This document shows positions 1 to 5,548 of a stretch of 5,917 nucleotides of DNA, in pieces. Source of the DNA: Deltaproteobacteria bacterium (lineage in GTDB: Bacteria; Desulfobacterota; B13-G15); NCBI GenBank assembly GCA_003646585.1, contig QMLA01000072.1, positions 1 to 5,917 of the forward strand, read 5' to 3'. Each line of letters begins with the position of its first letter. The stretch's first letter is position 1. A program made the translations under genes and the position numbers. The notes under the pieces are model-generated. The model had not been told where the DNA came from and made no database searches. It worked only from the letters and a program-made list of their open reading frames with translations.

Positions 1-114
1 GCCCAGCATCCCCCCCAGGATCCCTCCCAGGGGGAGGGGCCAAAGCCCAATCCCTTCCCTTATGCCCACCAGAGCTGGCACTATGAGCAGAAAAAGATAA
101 AAAAGCCATCTCAT
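1..114 (-). CDS. Membrane protein N-terminus, partial; probable PIN/TRAM-domain protein
   Basis: Only the first 38 codons are in the window; the gene runs off the left edge. The translation opens MRWLFYLFLLIVPALVG, continues through IREGIGLWPLPLGG and ends ILGGMLG. This gives one hydrophobic segment (about residues 3-17) and the start of a second glycine-rich one. The ATG at 114 is chosen because GGAGG at 126-122 lies 7 bases upstream. The ATG at 109, in another frame, gives a non-hydrophobic Ser/Gly/Pro-rich peptide. The gene lies 51 bases after carD in the same direction. From family knowledge, carD in Desulfobacterota and related bacteria is often followed by a YacL-like protein with N-terminal membrane helices and PIN and TRAM domains (a predicted membrane-anchored RNase), then ispD and ispF. 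The identity is therefore inferred from context and the hydrophobic N-terminus; no PIN residue is visible. It could be another small membrane protein. Confidence 0.6.
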   Translation of the reverse strand, partial: MRWLFYLFLLIVPALVGIREGIGLWPLPLGGILGGMLG

Positions 115-121
115 CTCCTTT

Positions 122-126
122 CCTCC
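122..126 (-). promoter_or_regulatory. Ribosome binding site of the partial membrane protein gene
   Basis: GGAGG on the minus strand, 7 bases before the ATG at 114. A second purine tract (AAGGAG, 120-115) directly abuts that ATG and is too close to serve it. This site decides in favour of the 114 frame over the ATG at 109. Confidence 0.6.
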
Positions 127-165
127 ACATTTTATGTGATCAGAATGATAAGGCCTCGGGAACCT

Positions 166-663
166 TTAAGGAAGCCTCTCTTGAATCTCCTTCCTTATTT
201 CCTGTTCCTCGGCCTGTTTGGCCACGGCGAGTTCCTGGGCGAGGAGTCTCAAGGCCGTCTCCATCAGCTTCTTCTCTCCGAAGGAGAGCTTCTTGTAATT
301 CCTCAAAAGGTGCAGCTCATTCAACACCTTGGCCACCTCGAAGGCCGATCCGCTGTTGAGCCTCTCGGTGTACTGGCGGAATCTCTGATTCCACGGCTGG
401 CTCAAGTTGTTATTATTGAATTCCTCCTCCTTGGAGAGGAGCTCCAGGATCTGGTCGGCCTCCGATGACTTTATCACCTCCCTCATCCCCACTGCCCGGG
501 CACTTTTCACGGGGATGATGAGGGTGGTTTTGGATTTCAAGGGACGCAAAACGTAGGCCTTCTGATCCTCACCGTTCACCTTTATATCCTTTACATCCTC
601 TATGATGCCCACGCCATGCCCCGGATAGACCACATAGGCACCCTTTTCAAACATCTCCCTCAC
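166..663 (-). CDS. carD: CarD/CdnL-family RNA polymerase-binding transcription regulator
   Basis: This 165-residue protein is a full-length CarD/CdnL homologue. The N-terminal RNA-polymerase-interacting (Tudor-like) domain, about residues 1-65, carries GAYVVYPGHGVG at 8-19. The helical C-terminal domain holds the conserved tryptophan in PWNQRFRQY (W91), followed by SGSAFEVAKVLNELHLL and KKLSFGEKKLMETA. Family knowledge: CarD binds the polymerase beta subunit and wedges this Trp into the minor groove at the upstream edge of the bubble, stabilising open complexes at housekeeping promoters. No DNA-specificity domain is present, unlike Myxococcus CarD with its HMGA tail. The start is GTG at 663, whose bases overlap the TGA of the lipoprotein gene (GTGA), with GGAGG 4 bases upstream. 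An in-frame ATG at 654 would give MFEKGAY, closer to typical family N-termini, but leaves a poorly spaced ribosome site. Function is secure; the exact start is not. Confidence 0.95.
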   Translation of the reverse strand: MREMFEKGAYVVYPGHGVGIIEDVKDIKVNGEDQKAYVLRPLKSKTTLIIPVKSARAVGMREVIKSSEADQILELLSKEEEFNNNNLSQPWNQRFRQYTERLNSGSAFEVAKVLNELHLLRNYKKLSFGEKKLMETALRLLAQELAVAKQAEEQEIRKEIQERLP

Positions 664-1685
664 GATCCCTCCGTCAGTCCTTTGGCTTCTTCGTAAAGCA
701 CCAGGGAAAAGGCCTCCAAATCCCCTCCCTCAATCCTTTCGGTCAAAGCCATATCTGCCCCCAATAGCTCGACTACCCTTATTCTGACCGCTGACCTCCT
801 CCGCGGATCCTCCTTCACCAAAAGCACATCCCCTTCCCTGAGCCCGCTCTGTCTTCCTGCAAGGATGTAAATTTTATCACCATCGACCCTGGCGACCCTA
901 GTGAACCATCCGGACCGGCTGAGGACCCCTTCCACCCTTTCAGCGGCCTCCTGAAAGATGGCCTCCAGGGCCCTTTCGGGAGCATCGGCGGTCTGCTGCA
1001 GCAAGAGGTCCAGAATCTGCGTACCCTCGATGGTCTCGTAAAGCTTCAGTTCAAGCTGACAGAAGGCACCCGATGGAGATTCAAAGGGGCCATAAAGCCT
1101 CCCCCACATAACGGCCTCTGCCCCCGTTACCTCCCCGAGGAACTTGACCTGGGCGGGATCGGGGGAGGTGAAGTCCGTCTTTCCCCCTCCCAAGGACTCG
1201 GGACCAATGGGCAGACTCACAAGGGCCTTCTGGGACAGGGTCCTGAGGAGGAGTTCTGTGACCGATGCGTCTGAAAGGTGAGGAAAATCCGATAAACAGG
1301 AAAGGGGAAGGACCAGAACCTTCCTCTTAAGATACGGAGGGCTTGATGGAAGGAGGGCAAAAAGGGGCCTTTTTGGCCTCTTGCGGATGACCGCCTTTGC
1401 CCCTTCCACTCTTTTTCCTTCGGCTTTGCCCCCCGGGGAGAGGAGTTCCCACTTGCTGGGGGATCTCAGATATTCTCTGATCTCAACGAACCTCTCCTGC
1501 CCTCCACCCCTCTCCCTGACCTTTACGTAGTAGCGACCATCAATGATATAGAGGTCCCTGTCGGCGAAAAGCTCCCTATCCTTCTTCCCGTAGATATCCC
1601 TTTTGGACCAGGGAAGGTGCCCACACCCAGAGGATCCCAGGAGGCCGCAGAGGATCAATATAAAAAAGAGGCTTTGGGAGCGCAT
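660..1685 (-). CDS. Predicted outer-membrane or periplasmic lipoprotein with LpoB/FlgT-like domains
   Basis: The 341-residue product starts with a lipoprotein signal peptide: Arg2, a hydrophobic stretch at 6-17 and lipobox SSGC with Cys21 as the lipidated residue (Ser at -3 is unusual). Residues 27-118 are charged, with a YIIDGRYYVKVRERG segment, and have no recognised fold. Residues 121-256 begin RKVLVLPLSCLSD and contain GEVTGAEAVMWGRLYG (184-199) and LELKLYETIEGTQILD. This is the alternating beta/alpha pattern of the LpoB/TolB-N/CsgG-type lipoprotein domain. Residues 259-330 (GWFTRVARVDGDKIYILAG, then SGLREGDVLLV) resemble the C-terminal domain of FlgT. The domain calls are by eye. By analogy it may act as an envelope accessory factor; no specific partner can be named. 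It lies downstream of its own candidate promoter and overlaps carD by 4 bases (GTGA), so the two should be expressed together. There is no Shine-Dalgarno before its ATG. Confidence 0.8.
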   Translation of the reverse strand: MRSQSLFFILILCGLLGSSGCGHLPWSKRDIYGKKDRELFADRDLYIIDGRYYVKVRERGGGQERFVEIREYLRSPSKWELLSPGGKAEGKRVEGAKAVIRKRPKRPLFALLPSSPPYLKRKVLVLPLSCLSDFPHLSDASVTELLLRTLSQKALVSLPIGPESLGGGKTDFTSPDPAQVKFLGEVTGAEAVMWGRLYGPFESPSGAFCQLELKLYETIEGTQILDLLLQQTADAPERALEAIFQEAAERVEGVLSRSGWFTRVARVDGDKIYILAGRQSGLREGDVLLVKEDPRRRSAVRIRVVELLGADMALTERIEGGDLEAFSLVLYEEAKGLTEGS

Positions 1686-1698
1686 GTAAAAATTTTAC
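1686..1698. repeat. AT-rich near-palindrome abutting the lipoprotein start codon
   Basis: GTAAAATTTTTAC (minus strand) is a 13-base inverted repeat with two 6-base arms, GTAAAA and TTTTAC, around one central base. It overlaps the proposed -10 element and ends at the base before the ATG. It may simply be the AT-rich melting region of the promoter, or an operator half covering it. An RNA hairpin role is unlikely with arms this short and AT-rich. Confidence 0.4.
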
Positions 1699-1720
1699 CA
1701 GATCTTGGCACTGCGGACAA
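1692..1720 (-). promoter_or_regulatory. Candidate sigma70-type promoter for the lipoprotein-carD unit, possibly leaderless
   Basis: On the minus strand, TTGTCC (1720-1715, 4 of 6 to TTGACA) and TAAAAT (1697-1692, 5 of 6 to TATAAT) are separated by exactly 17 bases. They lie in the 47-base gap between the PP-loop gene and the lipoprotein gene. Six bases separate the -10 element from the lipoprotein ATG at 1685, so the expected transcription start is on or next to that ATG. No Shine-Dalgarno sequence is present, consistent with a leaderless message. Assignment is by consensus only. Confidence 0.45.
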
Positions 1721-1732
1721 ATAATTCATCCT

Positions 1733-2704
1733 CTATAACAAAAACCTCTCGCATTCCTCCGGTGCCATCGGAAATGTCTCGATCACCCCTTCCCACCTGC
1801 CATGGCACCGGACCTTGCCGGGTCGGTCCTTGGGGGCATCCGAGTAGCGGAGGCAGATGGCCGCAGCCTTTGGCCAATCCACCTCCCTTCCCCCTCCCGG
1901 GATGAGGGCTAAGGGGCCGGGATATCCCTGGACTTCGAGAAGGAGGTCGGCGGCAGATACCATCTCCTGGATCTTCCTGTTTTCCCCTTCCCTCCTTCCC
2001 ACGATGACCTTCGTCTGGGGAGAGAGGCGCAGGTGCCGCCCTATCTTGAGGAGTTCCAAGTCCCTGCGGGAAGGATGATCCAGGTGATCGAGAAGGTCTT
2101 TTAGCCTCCGTGAGTAGGTGGGGTCTGTGAGGAGGCATCCGCTGGCAGGCGAAGGGGGATCTTCTATCCCGTATCTTTTTGCCAGCTCGAGCTGGACCTT
2201 CCTGCCCCGGCCGTGGATCCCCAGCAGTTTGTCCCTCTGGACCCAGCCCTGCCGTTCGGCTACGGTGGGGGGCAACCGCTTGGCACTCAAGGGGCGGAGC
2301 ACCAGCCCTTGAAGGCCCGATGCCCTCTCCACCACCTCCAGGGCCTTCTTCGTCTGGGAGAAGGGGCGCTGCCCGAGCACCTCTCCGGTAAAGACGAACT
2401 GTGCCCCTTCCTCCCTCATGACCTCGCCGGCCTTTCTGATCATCAGGGCATGGCAGTCTATGCAAGGATTCATCGCCGAACCCCTCCCGTGCTTGGGTTC
2501 TCTCACCAGGGGCAGGAGTTCATCGGTGATGTCCACCACCCTGAGGGGAATCCGCAGGCGCCTGGCGGCTTCCTTGGCCCTCTTGACCCCGAAGAAGGGG
2601 CTCTTGAAGGCCAACCCTATTACCTCCACTCCCTGCTCCTGGAGGAGCTTTGCCGCAAGGATGCTATCCAATCCCCCCGAAAGTAGCCCTACAGCCCTCA
2701 CCAT
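1733..2704 (-). CDS. PP-loop ATPase, MnmA/ThiI-like sulfurtransferase with NFACT-R-like RNA-binding domain
   Basis: This 323-residue protein has an N-terminal adenylating PP-loop domain with SGGLDS at 9-14. Two cysteine sites follow: NPCIDC (C81 and C84) and SGCLLTD (C190), the latter after HGRGRK (164-169). The placement matches the catalytic cysteines of MnmA-type tRNA thiolases, and a CxxC plus a distant third Cys is the arrangement known to hold a 4Fe-4S cluster in several such enzymes. Residues 215-302 match the NFACT-R RNA-binding domain by eye: GRHLRLSPQTKVIVGRREGEN (222-242), VQGYPGP (258-264) and KAAAICLRYSDA (279-290). The likely role is ATP-dependent thiolation of tRNA or another RNA; the target base cannot be read from sequence. 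Homologues are often mislabelled tRNA 2-thiouridylate methyltransferase. The ATG at 2704 lies inside the SPL-like gene (7-base overlap). It is not a standard MnmA, because the C-terminal domain differs. Confidence 0.85.
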   Translation of the reverse strand: MVRAVGLLSGGLDSILAAKLLQEQGVEVIGLAFKSPFFGVKRAKEAARRLRIPLRVVDITDELLPLVREPKHGRGSAMNPCIDCHALMIRKAGEVMREEGAQFVFTGEVLGQRPFSQTKKALEVVERASGLQGLVLRPLSAKRLPPTVAERQGWVQRDKLLGIHGRGRKVQLELAKRYGIEDPPSPASGCLLTDPTYSRRLKDLLDHLDHPSRRDLELLKIGRHLRLSPQTKVIVGRREGENRKIQEMVSAADLLLEVQGYPGPLALIPGGGREVDWPKAAAICLRYSDAPKDRPGKVRCHGRWEGVIETFPMAPEECERFLL

Positions 2705-3807
2705 TTCCTCAAAAACTCCTCCGTGTGGGATTCAAGCCGTTCCTTCAAGCCCCTGGTGCCCCCGGGCCTGAAGCCGAAGACGGCTTCCCATACATCCTCC
2801 CTCTCCATGCATAGGTAAATGAAACCCTTAAGGGGATACTCCCTGAGCCATGATAGCACCTTTTTGTAGATCTCTATCCTCAACGGTTTGAAATACCTCA
2901 GTTTCCCGTCCTCTCCTGGCAGGAACTCCCCGCTCAGGATCCAGCTTCTGGGGAACCTCTGTCTGATAATCTTCTCAAGGCCCTTGGGGAACCTCAGCGT
3001 CCCGAGGCTTATCCAGATCACCCCCCGCGGATCTATCCAGCGGAAGAGCTCCTCGATCAGCATCTGGTAATCGCTCTCCCATCCGGAATAATGCAACAGG
3101 GGGTCGAAGTGAAAGGCCACGGGATAACCCCTTTGCTGGCAGAGACGGGCAGCCTTCAAACGGGCCATAAGGGCTGCCGTTCCCCTCTCCTGTTCCTCCA
3201 CGACCTTTGGGGGATTGAGGGACCAGGCCACCACCGTCCTTGAAGCGTGCTCCAAAGGGAGCAATCCTTCAACCCTGTCGGTCTTGGTCTTGAGTTCGAG
3301 CACCGCGCCCTCAAACCGTGCGAAGAATTCCACGGCTTCGGCCACGAAGCCCAAGAAGGGCTCAAGAACAAGGCTGTCGGAGAGCTCGCCTGTGCCGACG
3401 CGAAGGGGCCTGGGACCCCTGGCCTTGGCCCTGAGTTCATCGAAAAACTTCCCCCAGGGGAGCTGCAAGGTGATGATGGGCTCGTTGAGGTAACCCTGGA
3501 GGATGCAGTATGTGCAATCCATGGGGCATCCAACGGCCACATTGCCCACCCAGTAACCACAGCAGCTGTAGCCCTTGGTGCCGGGACAGGGCTTAAGCAG
3601 CGAACCCCGATGGGGAGCGAGGTAAAGGACCCTTTTCCCATCGCCTATCGGGTCAGGGCTCAGGGAGAGGATCTCCTCCTTCAGCTCCTCCCTTCCCTTC
3701 GGTCTCGGGTTAAAGGGCAGAAAGCGCTCTATCTCCCTCCTTCCCCAGGGAAGCCCCTCCAGGGATGGGTCATAATAGACCGCCTTGAAATGATCCCTAA
3801 TTGCCAC
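2698..3807 (-). CDS. Radical SAM protein of the spore photoproduct lyase (SPL/SplB) family
   Basis: The 369-residue protein carries the radical SAM motif CPMDCTYC (C94, C98, C101) followed by ILQGYLN, as in SPL-family enzymes (CxxxCxxC then YLQ). Further matches are KTKTDRV (173-179), WSLNPPKVV (195-203), [21 protein letters not shown] (227-247) and ISLGTLRFP (266-274). Family knowledge: SPL uses SAM and a 4Fe-4S cluster to reverse the thymine-dimer spore photoproduct. The SPL hydrogen-donor Cys (Cys141 in B. subtilis) aligns by eye with Glu141 in VGTGELSDS (137-145). An extra cysteine group, [14 protein letters not shown] (C74, C82, C83), precedes the radical SAM motif. No other sporulation gene is nearby, so true SPL activity is doubtful and the substrate is unknown. 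The start is GTG at 3807, with GGAGGTGAGG 7 bases upstream inside the J-protein gene (11-base overlap). Confidence 0.9.
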   Translation of the reverse strand: MAIRDHFKAVYYDPSLEGLPWGRREIERFLPFNPRPKGREELKEEILSLSPDPIGDGKRVLYLAPHRGSLLKPCPGTKGYSCCGYWVGNVAVGCPMDCTYCILQGYLNEPIITLQLPWGKFFDELRAKARGPRPLRVGTGELSDSLVLEPFLGFVAEAVEFFARFEGAVLELKTKTDRVEGLLPLEHASRTVVAWSLNPPKVVEEQERGTAALMARLKAARLCQQRGYPVAFHFDPLLHYSGWESDYQMLIEELFRWIDPRGVIWISLGTLRFPKGLEKIIRQRFPRSWILSGEFLPGEDGKLRYFKPLRIEIYKKVLSWLREYPLKGFIYLCMEREDVWEAVFGFRPGGTRGLKERLESHTEEFLRKW

Positions 3808-4438
3808 CGAGGAGCCTCACCTCCAGATAGAGGTCCCCTCGGGGCAAAAAGGGGATTTTTTTGCCCTTGCCCCTGAGCCTGAGCTTGGTCCCGGACCTGA
3901 TCCCCGGTGGGAGTTTGACCTCCACGACTTCCCCCGTGCCGAGGCCCCAAAGCCTCAAGGTGACCTTCCCCCGTTTGAGGTCATCGGGGCTCAGGAATAG
4001 GGGCAGGACGAGATTCCTGCTGAAGGCTGCCTTCAGGCTCCCCTTGAAAAGGCTCCACAGGATCCCGAGTAGGGACCTCCTGCTGGGGATGGTTCCGGTG
4101 GAGTAAAAGAGCATGTAAAGGAAGGGTAAATCGAACCTGAGCCTGAGTTCCTCCGAGATCTCCTCAAACCGCCTCCAAAGCTGGGGATCGGAGAAGATCT
4201 CCTCGTGATCGAAGGCGAAATGGGCCCCGGACCTTCGGGAAAAGTCGTACTGCCTGCGTTTGTCGGGATCACTCAAGACACTGTAGGCCTCCACGACCTC
4301 CTTGAACCTCTCCTCTGCCTCCTTATCGCCTGGATTGCGATCGGGGTGGTATTTCAGGGCCAGCCGCCTGTAAGCCCTTTTTATCTCCTCTGGTGAAGCC
4401 CCTTCCCGAACCCCCAGAATCCTGTAATAGTCCTTCAT
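3797..4438 (-). CDS. Small J-domain co-chaperone without the DnaJ zinc finger
   Basis: The 213-residue protein has a complete J domain at residues 1-70 (DYYRILGV, then HPD at 31-33, then [21 protein letters not shown]), so it should stimulate a DnaK-type Hsp70. In place of the Gly/Phe linker and the four CxxCxGxG repeats there is a segment at 71-148 rich in aromatic and hydrophobic residues ([14 protein letters not shown] at 104-117, [20 protein letters not shown] at 120-139). Residues 149-211 ([20 protein letters not shown], then [11 protein letters not shown]) match one DnaJ C-terminal substrate-binding lobe. Canonical DnaJ is about 370-380 residues, so this is a reduced, single-lobe form. 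No dnaK or grpE is in the window. A near-ideal Shine-Dalgarno site precedes the ATG, which overlaps the THEP1 stop by 4 bases. It could serve a neighbouring enzyme or be a general co-chaperone. Confidence 0.9.
   Translation of the reverse strand: MKDYYRILGVREGASPEEIKRAYRRLALKYHPDRNPGDKEAEERFKEVVEAYSVLSDPDKRRQYDFSRRSGAHFAFDHEEIFSDPQLWRRFEEISEELRLRFDLPFLYMLFYSTGTIPSRRSLLGILWSLFKGSLKAAFSRNLVLPLFLSPDDLKRGKVTLRLWGLGTGEVVEVKLPPGIRSGTKLRLRGKGKKIPFLPRGDLYLEVRLLGGN
3815..3824 (-). promoter_or_regulatory. Ribosome binding site for the SPL-like gene, inside the J-protein gene
   Basis: GGAGGTGAGG on the minus strand, 7 bases before the GTG at 3807. The same bases encode the Glu-Val-Arg of EVRLLGGN at the end of the J-protein. 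The site supports the GTG start and argues for independent ribosome entry in addition to coupling. Confidence 0.7.
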
Positions 4439-4950
4439 CCGATCACCTCCCTTAGCTTCTGGAGGATCCGCCCTGGCAGAAGGTCGCGGTTTTCCAGGGT
4501 AACCCTGAGGATCTCGACCCCTCCCATCCCCCTCACCCTCTCCAGGAAGGGGTCCCTGGCGAGGGAAAGGGTGGCAAGGACCGGTTTTCCTCCCCCGAGG
4601 ATATCCAGGACCAGCTCCTTGAAGGCCTCCGACAATAGCTCCATCTTGCCTATCTCATCTATCACCACCAGGTCCCTCTTCTCCATGGCTTCCCTTAAGG
4701 CCGAAAGGGCCACCTCCTCGAAGGCATGAACCGAGACCCCATACCTCCCCACCCTGGGACCTTTGAAGGATATATGGGCCATCAGGGCCTCTCTCCCGTC
4801 AAGATCCCTGACCACAAAGCCCACTCTGCTTCTGCCCTTCCTCACCTCCTGGGTGATAAATCCCCCCGCCCTTGAACCCAAGGCCTTCACCACCTTCAGC
4901 AAGACGGTGGTCTTGCCAACCCCGGGTCTTCCCTCCAGGAGGAGTTTCAT
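4435..4950 (-). CDS. THEP1-family nucleoside-triphosphatase (NTPCR-like)
   Basis: The 171-residue length is typical of this P-loop family. It shows Walker [10 protein letters not shown] at residues 7-15 and the THEP1 signature [10 protein letters not shown] (28-37) followed by [16 protein letters not shown]. Walker [14 protein letters not shown] is at 93-105, with D98 and E99 acidic, and KPVLATLS (122-129) follows. Members hydrolyse NTPs slowly in vitro (Aquifex THEP1, human NTPCR); the physiological substrate is unsettled. The family is common in archaea and thermophilic bacteria, which mildly supports a thermophilic host. No signal peptide or membrane segment is seen, so it is cytoplasmic. 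The ATG at 4950 overlaps the nitroreductase stop by 4 bases (ATGA) and no clear Shine-Dalgarno site precedes it, so translation probably depends on coupling. Its stop overlaps the J-protein start in the same way. Confidence 0.92.
   Translation of the reverse strand: MKLLLEGRPGVGKTTVLLKVVKALGSRAGGFITQEVRKGRSRVGFVVRDLDGREALMAHISFKGPRVGRYGVSVHAFEEVALSALREAMEKRDLVVIDEIGKMELLSEAFKELVLDILGGGKPVLATLSLARDPFLERVRGMGGVEILRVTLENRDLLPGRILQKLREVIG
4441..4450 (-). promoter_or_regulatory. Extended Shine-Dalgarno site of the J-protein gene
   Basis: GGAGGTGATC on the minus strand is fully complementary to the canonical bacterial 16S rRNA 3' tail, and GGAGG sits 7 bases before the ATG at 4438. It is embedded in codons for Arg-Glu-Val-Ile at the end of the THEP1 gene. 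The long match predicts strong translation initiation and fixes the start. Confidence 0.8.
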
Positions 4951-5546
4951 GCCGGATGTCCAACGGGCATGAGCAGGAGGGGTTCGTGATCTTCGGGAAG
5001 GCTGAGCACCGACTTCACCTCTTCGTCATAAAAGGCCCCCACAATCCCCGCCCCAAGGCCAAGGCAGACGGCCTGAAGGAAGAGGTTCTGGGCCGCATGG
5101 CCCACCTCCATCATCACATACCTGAGCCCCCTCTCGCGGTACTTCACAGTGGTCCTCTTGTACTCGGCGCACAGAGCGAAGGTGATCGGAGCCTCGGCCA
5201 TCCACATCTGCCAGAGAGAAGCCTGAGCCAGGGCCTTCCGCACATCCCGGTCCAGGGTCCTCAGCAGGGCGTGATCCTCAACCACGTAACGATAGACTCC
5301 CACCTCAAGCCCCTTCACTCCCTCCCGGCCGACGGCCACATAGACCTCAAGGGGATAAAGGGCTCCCGCAGAAGGTATTGCCCTCCTTCCGGAGGGATCC
5401 ACAAGGCCATTGGTCGACCACAGAAGCTGCGAGAGCTCTGAGAGGTCAACGGCGTCTGGCAAAAAGGACCTTACGGTCCGCCTCCTCGTTATCGCCTCTT
5501 CGAGGCTTACCTCACCGCGTTTCCTGGGCGGAGGGAGGTGAAACAT
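4947..5546 (-). CDS. SagB-type FMN-dependent nitroreductase-family oxidoreductase
   Basis: From the ATG at 5546 this is a 199-residue nitroreductase-fold protein. It opens MFHLPPPRKRGEVSLEEAI, then RRRTVRSF (21-28), the FMN-phosphate region PSAGALYPLEVYV (58-70), RYVMMEVGHAAQNLFLQAV (142-160) and LGAGIVGAFYDEEV (164-177). PSAGALYP and GHAAQNL are hallmarks of the SagB-type branch, which includes the azoline dehydrogenases of thiazole/oxazole-modified peptide clusters. No cyclodehydratase or precursor peptide is visible here, so this is probably one of the many stand-alone SagB-like oxidoreductases of unknown substrate. The reading frame stays open to an ATG at 5657, but that extension overlaps the upstream gene by over 100 bases and lacks nitroreductase features. 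The ATG at 5546 has GGAGG 6 bases upstream and follows the upstream stop by 2 bases (TGAGGATG). Confidence 0.9.
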   Translation of the reverse strand: MFHLPPPRKRGEVSLEEAITRRRTVRSFLPDAVDLSELSQLLWSTNGLVDPSGRRAIPSAGALYPLEVYVAVGREGVKGLEVGVYRYVVEDHALLRTLDRDVRKALAQASLWQMWMAEAPITFALCAEYKRTTVKYRERGLRYVMMEVGHAAQNLFLQAVCLGLGAGIVGAFYDEEVKSVLSLPEDHEPLLLMPVGHPA

Positions 5547-5548
5547 CC

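Noticed and set aside
127..165. Promoter in the 51-base gap between carD and the partial membrane protein gene
   Set aside because: A TAAAAT-like element is present, but no -35-like hexamer lies at suitable spacing.
149..169. Small inverted repeat after carD (AAGG...CCTT) considered as a terminator
   Set aside because: The stem is only about 4 base pairs and no T-run follows, so it is not a credible intrinsic terminator.
136..468. Plus-strand open frame of 110 codons opposite carD
   Set aside because: It is antisense to CarD and Leu/Gly-rich with no family resemblance; no ribosome site stands out.
1695..2465. Minus-strand open frame of 256 codons inside the PP-loop gene in another frame
   Set aside because: The translation is Gly/Arg/Pro-rich low-complexity sequence, a typical frame-shadow in GC-rich DNA, while the other frame carries conserved motifs.
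2213..2686. Plus-strand open frame of 157 codons opposite the PP-loop gene
   Set aside because: It is antisense to a gene with firm motifs (SGGLDS, NPCIDC) and has no recognisable domain.
3247..3876. Plus-strand open frame of 209 codons opposite the SPL-like gene
   Set aside because: It lies antisense to a clearly conserved radical SAM gene, resembles no family I recognise, and long antisense frames are expected in GC-rich coding DNA.
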